A stretch of DNA of 32,522 nucleotides, taken from contig JAEYXS010000089.1 in NCBI GenBank assembly GCA_023431185.1, positions 1 to 32,522 on the forward strand. The letters run 5' to 3'. The notes beneath the pieces are model-generated. The model saw only the letters and a program-made list of their open reading frames with translations. It was not told where the DNA came from and made no database searches. Below are positions 1-6,040 of this stretch, in pieces (positions within the stretch are counted from its first letter, which is position 1; each line of letters opens with the position of its first letter). The translations under genes were made by a program, and so were the position numbers. Source of the DNA: Verrucomicrobiota bacterium. Lineage in GTDB: Bacteria > Verrucomicrobiota > Verrucomicrobiia > Limisphaerales > JAEYXS01.

Positions 1-86
1 TCATTCCCCCCTACGATCACCGGCTGGGCCAAAGCATCAACCGATGCCCACAGGAGGATAAGGATGCCGAGCAGAAAGTTTTTCAT
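1..86 (-). CDS. N-terminus of a secreted protein (partial)
   Basis: Reading the minus strand from an ATG at 86 gives an open frame that runs off the window edge after 28 codons. The peptide starts Met-Lys-Asn, continues as a leucine/isoleucine-rich hydrophobic core, and then has a Leu-Ala-Gln type signal peptidase site near residue 20. This is a classic Sec signal peptide, so the product is exported. Nothing of the mature protein is visible beyond about eight residues, so no function can be given. It diverges from the SMP-30 gene, and the roughly 115 bp between them should hold both promoters. Confidence 0.55.
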   Translation of the reverse strand, partial: MKNFLLGILILLWASVDALAQPVIVGGN

Positions 87-200
87 ACAGCGTGCCGGAT
101 TGTTGAACCTGCCTCCACCGTGACAAAGAACCCTACAAAACGCAAGCATGTGACCGGACCCGCTGGAGAAGGTTTGCGGTTCGAGTTTCGTCAGCATAGC

Positions 201-1100
201 ATGAGTTCCATGAAGCCAGCCAGGTTAGCCTTCTTCCTGTTGTTCTGGGGCATTATCGCTTCCGCCGCCGACCCCCTTTTCACCGCCAAGCCGCTTACCG
301 CCACGAACAGCTTCACCACCGGTATCGAAGGCCCCGCCTGCGACGCCCAAGGCAACCTCTTCGCCGTCAACTTCGCCCGCCAGCAAACCATCGGCAAAGT
401 CTCGCCGGACGGCAAAGCCGAACTCTTCGTCACCCTCCCCGGCAAAAGCACCGGCAACGGCATCCGCTTCGACAGATCCGGCGTCATGTATGTCGCCGAT
501 TACGTCGGGCACAACATCCTCCGCATCGATCCGCAGACCAAAGCCATCACCGTCTTCGCGCACAACCCCGCTATGAACCAGCCCAACGACCTCGCCATCG
601 CCGCCGATGGCACCCTCTACGCCAGCGACCCCAACTGGAAAGCTGGCACCGGCCAGCTCTGGCGCATCGACCGCGATGGCACCACCGAGCGCCTCGCCGA
701 AGGCATGGGCACCACCAACGGCATCGAAGTCAGCCCCGACGGCAAAACCCTCTACGTGAACGAAAGCGTCCAGCGCAACGTCTGGGCCTTTGACATCACG
801 CCCGAACGCAAGCTCGGCAGCAAACGCCTCCTGAAAAAATTCCCTGACTTCGGCTTCGACGGCATGCGCTGCGATGTCGATGGCAACCTCTACATCACCC
901 GCCACGGCAAAGGCACCGTCGTGAAGCTCTCGTCAAAAGGCGAGATCATCCAAGAGATCGACGTCCTCGGCCCGCATCCCACCAACATCTGCTTCGGCGG
1001 CCCCGATGGCCGCACCGCCTACGTCACTGAAGCCAAACACTGCCGCATGATCCAGTTCCGCGTCGACCGCCCCGGCCTCGAATGGTCGTACCTGAAGTAG
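201..1100 (+). CDS. SMP-30/gluconolactonase-family beta-propeller protein, exported
   Basis: The 299-residue product has a short signal peptide (hydrophobic core about residues 8-20, ending Ala-Ser-Ala-Ala-Asp). It then shows repeated beta-propeller strands with the pattern Gly-Ile-x-Phe-Asp-x-x-Gly and Asn-Gly-Ile-Glu-x-Ser-Pro-Asp-Gly-Lys, typical of SMP-30/gluconolaconase/LRE proteins. Members hydrolyse sugar lactones or related esters using one divalent metal, and an exported copy would act in the periplasm. The frame is open back to a GTG at 120. I start it at 201 because this places the signal peptide at the N-terminus; ATG 210 is equally possible. It converges with the LysR gene across a hairpin. 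The substrate cannot be read from the sequence. Confidence 0.75.
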   Translation: MSSMKPARLAFFLLFWGIIASAADPLFTAKPLTATNSFTTGIEGPACDAQGNLFAVNFARQQTIGKVSPDGKAELFVTLPGKSTGNGIRFDRSGVMYVADYVGHNILRIDPQTKAITVFAHNPAMNQPNDLAIAADGTLYASDPNWKAGTGQLWRIDRDGTTERLAEGMGTTNGIEVSPDGKTLYVNESVQRNVWAFDITPERKLGSKRLLKKFPDFGFDGMRCDVDGNLYITRHGKGTVVKLSSKGEIIQEIDVLGPHPTNICFGGPDGRTAYVTEAKHCRMIQFRVDRPGLEWSYLK

Positions 1101-1102
1101 TG

Positions 1103-1124
1103 GGACAGGCGCCACCGCCTGTCC
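1103..1124. terminator. Hairpin between convergent genes
   Basis: A perfect 9-bp stem (GGACAGGCG pairing with CGCCTGTCC, 4-nt loop) starts three bases after the stop of the SMP-30 gene and faces the 3' end of the LysR gene. No T-run follows. It may act as a terminator or RNA 3' end in both directions, or be one copy of a dispersed intergenic palindrome. Confidence 0.5.
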
Positions 1125-1171
1125 AGGCTCCCCATGAAGTGCAGCGGCTGGCTTTCTTCCGCAAACATACC

Positions 1172-2071
1172 TCACTCAAACAACCCCTTTTTCGCCTGCT
1201 CCGTCAGCTTCACCACCGCCGGATGGTTCATCCGCCGCTCTGCCGTGACTGCAAAGAACTGCTCCCTGCACTCGTTCGTCCTGCCTAGCACCTGAAACTC
1301 ATACCGTTCCACCGCTTCCCTCTCCACCACCGTCGGCACCACGATAAAACCCGCCCCGCCTGTGGCTACTACCTTCGTCAATGCCGCATCATCAAACTCA
1401 GCGATCACGGCCGGTTGCACTCTTATGTTTTGAAACCACTTGTCCAAGGATCGTCGGATGCTGGACGACTGCGCCGGAAGCAATGCCGGTGCCTGATTCA
1501 GACACTGCGGGAACGGGCCTTTCATCTTTCTGGCCAGCCGCTTCTGCGCGCAGAAGGAAAGCCCGCAACTGCCCAAGGCGTGGTTGAATGATTTGAACTT
1601 CAACGTCGTCGGCGCGGGCTCGTCCAACAGCACGATGTCCAGCCGGTGGGTCGCCAGCTGCCCCAGCAGCTCCTCGCTTTTGCCTTCCCGGCAGTTCAGG
1701 AACACCGGTGGAGTGCTTTCCAGTAAGGGCTTAAGAACTTCGTAGCTCAAAAGTTTGGGAAATGAGTCCACGATCCCCACATTCAACCGTTGCCTGCGCA
1801 AGGTGGGGGATTGTTTCACCGCGCTGGTCAGTTCCTGCCCGAGGGAAAAGATTTCCTCCGCATAGCCGAACACCATGTGTCCTGTTTCGGTCAGCACCAG
1901 GCTCCGGCCCTGCCGCCGGAACAGGTTCTCACCCACCGACTGCTCCAAAGCCTTCACCTGGGCGCAGATGGAAGGTTGCGAGACGCGGAGCTTCTCCGCC
2001 GCCCTTCGCAAACTGCCTTCTTTTGCCACCGTCCAGAAATACCGCAGATGATGATAATTCAGCCAGTCCAT
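1172..2071 (-). CDS. LysR-family transcriptional regulator, NhaR-like
   Basis: The 299-residue protein opens with a winged helix-turn-helix (about residues 5-64: Tyr-His-His-Leu-Arg-Tyr-Phe-Trp, then Gly-Ser-Leu-Arg-Arg-Ala-Ala-Glu and Val-Ser-Gln-Pro-Ser). It continues with a LysR substrate-binding region. The N-terminus is closest to NhaR, the Na+/pH-responsive regulator of enterobacterial nhaA, including the Tyr-Phe-Trp and Tyr-Ala-x-x-x-Phe-x-Leu-x-Gln-Glu blocks. It is divergent from a TerC membrane protein with a palindrome 13 bp upstream of its start, the usual layout for a LysR regulator controlling itself and its neighbour. That it senses Na+ or alkaline pH is inference from the family. 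Confidence 0.85.
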   Translation of the reverse strand: MDWLNYHHLRYFWTVAKEGSLRRAAEKLRVSQPSICAQVKALEQSVGENLFRRQGRSLVLTETGHMVFGYAEEIFSLGQELTSAVKQSPTLRRQRLNVGIVDSFPKLLSYEVLKPLLESTPPVFLNCREGKSEELLGQLATHRLDIVLLDEPAPTTLKFKSFNHALGSCGLSFCAQKRLARKMKGPFPQCLNQAPALLPAQSSSIRRSLDKWFQNIRVQPAVIAEFDDAALTKVVATGGAGFIVVPTVVEREAVERYEFQVLGRTNECREQFFAVTAERRMNHPAVVKLTEQAKKGLFE

Positions 2072-2083
2072 GCCTGAACTATA

Positions 2084-2100
2084 ATTCCATTTTCTGGAAT
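2084..2100. promoter_or_regulatory. Palindromic operator, likely LysR site
   Basis: The arms ATTCCA and TGGAAT are perfect inverted repeats around a 5-nt centre and contain the T-N11-A signature of LysR-type sites. It lies 13 bp upstream of the lysR start and 82 bp upstream of terC, between the divergent genes. A second looser pair, GGTGGA (2123-2128) and TCCACC (2143-2148), lies closer to terC. Confidence 0.5.
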
Positions 2101-2181
2101 GTTAAGTTAAAAACTTCGTATTGGTGGAATGATTTTTCTCGCTCCACCCTGAACGCCGATGGGTATTGGAACTGCAAAAAC

Positions 2182-3105
2182 ATGAATGCTGATAATGTCT
2201 GGTTGTGGGTAGGGTTCAACGTCTTCGTGCTCGCCATGCTGGCGCTTGACCTCGGCGTGTTTCATCGCAAGTCCCACATTGTTTCCTTCAAGGAATCGAT
2301 GGCATGGACCACGGTCTGGGTCGTTCTCGCGTTGGTCTTCAACGCCGGCATCTGGCATTTCTCCGGCTCGGAGAAAGCCCTCGAGTTCTTCACTGGTTAT
2401 GTGATCGAGAAGTCGCTCAGCGTGGACAACGTCTTCGTCATTGCGTTGCTCTTCACCTACTTCTCCGTTCCGCGAGAGTACCAGCACAAAGTTCTCTTCT
2501 GGGGCATCCTCGGCGCGCTCGTCATGCGCGCCACCATGATCGGCCTCGGCACCGTGCTCATCACCAAGTTCGCCTGGATCATCTATGTCTTCGGTGCATT
2601 CCTCATCCTCACCGGCTTGAAGATGATCTTTAAGAAAGAGGAGGAGATACACCCGGAAGCCAATCCTGTCGTCCGTTGGTTCAAACGTATGTATCCTGTG
2701 ACCAAGGAATTTCGCGGGGATAAATTTTTCGTGCGCGAGAACGGCATCCGTATGGCCACACCGCTGTTCGTGGTGTTGCTCTGCGTGGAGATCACCGACC
2801 TCATCTTCGCCGTGGACTCCATCCCTGCCATCTTCGCCGTCACCCAGGACCCGTTCATCGTCTACACCTCGAATGTCTTTGCCATCCTGGGCCTGCGCTC
2901 ATTATACTTCGCCTTGGAAGGCATGATGCACAAGTTCCACTACCTCAAACTCGGTCTGGGCATCATTCTCGTGTTCGTTGGCATCAAAATGCTGCTTGCC
3001 CACACTCCCTACAAACTGGACACCCTGCTCTCCCTCGCCGTGGTCGCTGGAATTCTCGTCGCCTCAGTGATCGCCTCTCTGCTGCACAATCCCAAGAAGC
3101 CCTAG
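2182..3105 (+). CDS. TerC/Alx-family integral membrane protein
   Basis: The 307-residue protein has about eight hydrophobic membrane segments and the TerC signatures: a Glu-Lys-Ser-Leu-Ser-Val-Asp-Asn-Val-Phe block near residue 70 and an Asp-Ser-Ile-Pro-Ala-Ile block near residue 215, followed by Leu-Gly-Leu-Arg-Ser-Leu-Tyr-Phe. The conserved acidic residues in the membrane fit metal ion handling. E. coli Alx exports Mn2+ and is induced by alkali, and TerC proteins help metallate exoenzymes elsewhere. The frame is open much further upstream, but that part is antisense to lysR. The ATG at 2182 starts directly at the first membrane helix and is the better choice. Pairing with a divergent NhaR-like regulator suggests ion or pH control. 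Confidence 0.88.
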   Translation: MNADNVWLWVGFNVFVLAMLALDLGVFHRKSHIVSFKESMAWTTVWVVLALVFNAGIWHFSGSEKALEFFTGYVIEKSLSVDNVFVIALLFTYFSVPREYQHKVLFWGILGALVMRATMIGLGTVLITKFAWIIYVFGAFLILTGLKMIFKKEEEIHPEANPVVRWFKRMYPVTKEFRGDKFFVRENGIRMATPLFVVLLCVEITDLIFAVDSIPAIFAVTQDPFIVYTSNVFAILGLRSLYFALEGMMHKFHYLKLGLGIILVFVGIKMLLAHTPYKLDTLLSLAVVAGILVASVIASLLHNPKKP

Positions 3106-3143
3106 CTTGACCATCTGCTGATCAAAATCGAAACTGGCTCATC

Positions 3144-4283
3144 ATGCATCGCTTGTTGAGCCTTTTTCTCTTGGCATTCGCCGTTCCGGCCACGGCGCAG
3201 GTGGAGCGCATCTGGCTCACGCACAAATCCGCCACGCCCTCGCACATCGTCGTCAGTTGGGAAACCAAACAACCCGGCGACTCCCTCGTCGAATTCGGCA
3301 CCTCGGCAAAACTGGGCGAGACCGTCAAAGTCCCCGGCTCCCGCACGCTCCACCACGTCGAAATTCCGCTGAAGCAAACCGACACCACCTACCACTACCG
3401 CGTCAAAACTAGCTCTCAAGTTTCTGATATCGCCACCTTCAAAGGCTATCCCACCAAAGAATTGCGTGTCGCCCTCGTCGCCGACTGGGGCTTCGCCAAA
3501 CCCGAGCTCACCGCCCTCAGGAAAGATGATGTGCATCTCCTTCTCACCGCCGGTGACAATGTCCCCAGCCTCCATCAGTTCTGTGGCGTTGGTGTGACCA
3601 ACTGCACCAAAGCCTTCGGTGCCTTGATCGATACCCAGCCCGAACTCTTTCGCAGCACGCCTTTTCTGCCCGCGCTTGGCAATCATGACCGCGAGATCCG
3701 CCCTCGTGGTCCCAAGCCCCCTATGGATAATGTTTACGACACGAACGCCACCGCATACCGCACTTTCTTCGAGCTGCCCGGTGATGAATGGAAGTGGACT
3801 TTTGATGTGCCAGGTTTCGGTGCCCGCTTCATCGCGCTGGATCTGAACCATATCCAGGACATCGGCAACACCTGGCAGACCTGTCATGCTCTGGCGGAGG
3901 GTTCGGAGCAGTTGAGGTGGTATGAAGACACCATGGCCGCGACCAAGGCCGGACATGTCATCACCATCTACAATGAGCGCAATGCCACGATGCGCGGCCA
4001 AGTCAAAGGCAAGTGGGGTCAACTCATCCAGAAAGGTTCGCTCGCCATCACGGGATTCGGCTACTTCGCCGAGCGTGCCGAAGTAGATGGATTCAGCTAC
4101 TACAATACCGCTCTCAAAGGCAATGGCGACAAATACCCCGACCCAAAATCCTCCTTCCTCGCCAGTGAACACAGCTACATCCTGCTCACCTTCAAGGAGG
4201 ATACCGGCGAACTGACCGTTGCCCTCAAAGCCTTGGATGGTCGGGTGCTGGATCAAAAAGTTTTAACGAAGCGCAAGCTGTGA
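3144..4283 (+). CDS. Secreted metallophosphoesterase-like protein with degenerate active site
   Basis: The 379 residues comprise a signal peptide (cleavage near Ala-Thr-Ala-Gln, residue 18), an N-terminal fibronectin-like domain as in purple acid phosphatases (about 20-105), and a calcineurin-like phosphoesterase domain. Three metal motifs are present: Asp-Trp-Gly (about 117-119), Gly-Asp-Asn (about 137-139) and Gly-Asn-His-Asp (about 178-181). The fourth motif (Val-x-x-His) reads Ile-Thr-Ile-Tyr-Asn-Glu, and the fifth (Gly-His-x-His) reads Gly-Phe-Gly-Tyr-Phe before a retained Ala-Glu-Arg, so the expected metal-binding histidines are absent. It may be a pseudoenzyme or use different ligands. 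The fold assignment is secure; the activity is not. Confidence 0.72.
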   Translation: MHRLLSLFLLAFAVPATAQVERIWLTHKSATPSHIVVSWETKQPGDSLVEFGTSAKLGETVKVPGSRTLHHVEIPLKQTDTTYHYRVKTSSQVSDIATFKGYPTKELRVALVADWGFAKPELTALRKDDVHLLLTAGDNVPSLHQFCGVGVTNCTKAFGALIDTQPELFRSTPFLPALGNHDREIRPRGPKPPMDNVYDTNATAYRTFFELPGDEWKWTFDVPGFGARFIALDLNHIQDIGNTWQTCHALAEGSEQLRWYEDTMAATKAGHVITIYNERNATMRGQVKGKWGQLIQKGSLAITGFGYFAERAEVDGFSYYNTALKGNGDKYPDPKSSFLASEHSYILLTFKEDTGELTVALKALDGRVLDQKVLTKRKL

Positions 4284-4330
4284 TCTGACAGGGCTTGGCC
4301 TCACCTCGTCTTGATGGCATTTTCCCCTTG

Positions 4331-4888
4331 ATGAAACCGGTCCGTATTGGCCTCATCCGCCACTTTGAGGTCACCCAGCCGATGCCTTCCGGTTGGTTGA
4401 CTGCTCACGATCTGAGGGACTGGCTCACCGCCTATAACCGTGCCGGAGTGATCGCGCGTCCGCTCGATCTGGGCGGCATCGCATGGGGCAAGTGCTTTTC
4501 CAGCGACCTGCCGCGCGCCTATACCACCGCGCAAGCCGCCTTCTCCGGCCCCATCCGGCAGATGCCCGAACTTCGCGAGCCGAACATCGTCCCGGTACCG
4601 ATGGGCAATCTACGGCTGCCGTTGACGGTCTGGCGACTGATGCTCCATCTGGCGTGGTTAAGCTCCCACCCCTCCCAGCTTCCGGCCAAAACTGACTTCC
4701 TGACGCGATTAGACTTCCTGAAAACCGAGGTTCTTGCCAAGGCGGAGGAAAACACTCTCATCGTGAGCCATGCGGGCATGATGGCTTTTTTGCGCAAGGA
4801 ACTGATGGCCCTGGGCTTCAATGGACCAAGCTTTCGCCTGGCAGAGAACGGCAAGCTCTACGTCTTCGAGAAGCGTCGCTCATCATAA
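4331..4888 (+). CDS. Histidine phosphatase family protein (phosphoglycerate mutase-like)
   Basis: The 185-residue protein begins with the Leu-Ile-Arg-His-Phe-Glu motif (residues 7-12), in which His is the nucleophile. A second Arg follows in Ser-Ser-Asp-Leu-Pro-Arg-Ala, then a Glu in Leu-Arg-Glu-Pro-Asn, and the second catalytic His in Val-Ser-His-Ala-Gly-Met near residue 145. This is the branch 2/PhoE-like layout of small phosphatases. Phe replaces the usual Gly after the first His. The frame opens at a TTG at 4295, but ATG 4331 puts the motif at the standard distance from the N-terminus. No signal peptide is seen, so it is cytoplasmic. The substrate is unknown. Confidence 0.8.
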   Translation: MKPVRIGLIRHFEVTQPMPSGWLTAHDLRDWLTAYNRAGVIARPLDLGGIAWGKCFSSDLPRAYTTAQAAFSGPIRQMPELREPNIVPVPMGNLRLPLTVWRLMLHLAWLSSHPSQLPAKTDFLTRLDFLKTEVLAKAEENTLIVSHAGMMAFLRKELMALGFNGPSFRLAENGKLYVFEKRRSS

Positions 4889-5071
4889 TCGTCCTCGTTC
4901 TCGTCGTCGTCCCCGATCATTTCGCCCTTCTACCCCCGTATTTTGCTTAAAAATCTCCCTAGCGTTTCCTTTGCCCTTTTGCCTATCCTTCCCGCCCTAA
5001 ATTGGTTGGGACAAAAGTCTCTCCTTGATTATGCGGTAAGGCCGGGTTCCACCCAGTCCCTTGCCGAATGT

Positions 5072-5989
5072 ATGAAAACTGATCGCACAACGCGTCTCGT
5101 CGCCAACTTTGCCAAGTCGGCGAACCTTCTTTGTCTGCCGTTGTGCTTGGCATTGGTCTGTCTGTTTTCGCTGTCCCTCAGCGGGGCGGAGGCTAAGATC
5201 ACCAAGGACATCCTCTACAAACCCGGCAGCGACCTCACGGCCTACGAACTCGAACGCTGCAAACTCGATCTGTATCTGCCCGCCAAGCCCGGCTTTCCGA
5301 CGCTCGTCTGGTTCCACGGCGGCGGCTTGAAGACCGGCGATGCGGACATGGAATTCACCCGTAAGATTGCCCAGTCGCTTGTCGATGCCGAAATCGGCTT
5401 CGTCATCGTGTGCTACCGTTACAGCCCCAAGGTGACTTATCCCGCGTATGTGGAAGATGCCGCCGCTTCCTTCGCTTGGACCGTCAAGAATATCGAGAAA
5501 CATGGTGGCAATCCGCAGAAGATCTTCATCGGAGGCCATTCCGCTGGCGGTTATCTTGCTGCCATCGTTGGTCTGGATGCCAAGCGCCTCAAAGAATTCG
5601 GCCTCCCCTTGGATAGCGTCGCGGGTACGATTCCCGTCAGCGGCCAGATGCTCACGCATTACACCATCCGTGAGGAACGCGGTTTGGGGAAGTACAACGT
5701 CATCGCCGACGAAGCTGCGCCCATCTATCACGCGCGCAAAGACACACCGCCCATGCTCGTGCTCTATGCGGATAAGGACATGGCCACGCGCGAAGAGGAG
5801 AACGTCTATTTCGTCTCCACCATGAAAGCCACCGGGAACAAGCGTGTGCAGGGCCTGCTCATCAAAGACCGCGACCACGGCAGCATCGCCCGTAACATCG
5901 CGAATGCAGAAGACCCAGCCCGCCGTTCCATCGTAAAATTCATCAACGAAGTCTCCCTTGAACGTGAATCGACCAAAGCCGCCAAGTAA
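5072..5989 (+). CDS. Exported alpha/beta hydrolase, BD-FAE/carboxylesterase type
   Basis: This 305-residue protein has a basic, then hydrophobic signal peptide (about residues 15-40, ending Gly-Ala-Glu-Ala) and an alpha/beta hydrolase fold. The oxyanion loop His-Gly-Gly-Gly is near residue 82, and the nucleophile elbow Gly-His-Ser-Ala-Gly-Gly is near 155. A late Asp in Tyr-Ala-Asp-Lys-Asp and a His in Arg-Asp-His-Gly complete the triad. These features match the bacterial esterases that deacylate or deferuloylate plant polysaccharides, or general carboxylesterases. I start it at ATG 5072 rather than the open frame at 4943 because this puts the signal peptide first. A related copy lies at 13059-13982. 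Confidence 0.8.
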   Translation: MKTDRTTRLVANFAKSANLLCLPLCLALVCLFSLSLSGAEAKITKDILYKPGSDLTAYELERCKLDLYLPAKPGFPTLVWFHGGGLKTGDADMEFTRKIAQSLVDAEIGFVIVCYRYSPKVTYPAYVEDAAASFAWTVKNIEKHGGNPQKIFIGGHSAGGYLAAIVGLDAKRLKEFGLPLDSVAGTIPVSGQMLTHYTIREERGLGKYNVIADEAAPIYHARKDTPPMLVLYADKDMATREEENVYFVSTMKATGNKRVQGLLIKDRDHGSIARNIANAEDPARRSIVKFINEVSLERESTKAAK

Positions 5990-6040
5990 CGGCGCACCGG
6001 GAACTTCGAACCTTAAACTTTAAACTTAGAACTGAACCCC

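Noticed and set aside
1762..2181. 420-bp N-terminal extension of the TerC frame
   Set aside because: It is antisense to the LysR gene, rich in Pro/Arg/Ser, and TerC proteins start at the first membrane helix at 2182.
2101..2181. yybP-ykoY-type manganese riboswitch in front of terC
   Set aside because: Some alx/terC genes have one, but the 80-nt leader is too short and lacks the expected conserved stems.
3102..4256. Long minus-strand frame of 384 codons opposite the phosphoesterase gene
   Set aside because: It is antisense to a gene with a clear signal peptide and phosphoesterase motifs. Its Gly/Val/Glu-rich product is typical of the shadow of GC-rich coding DNA.
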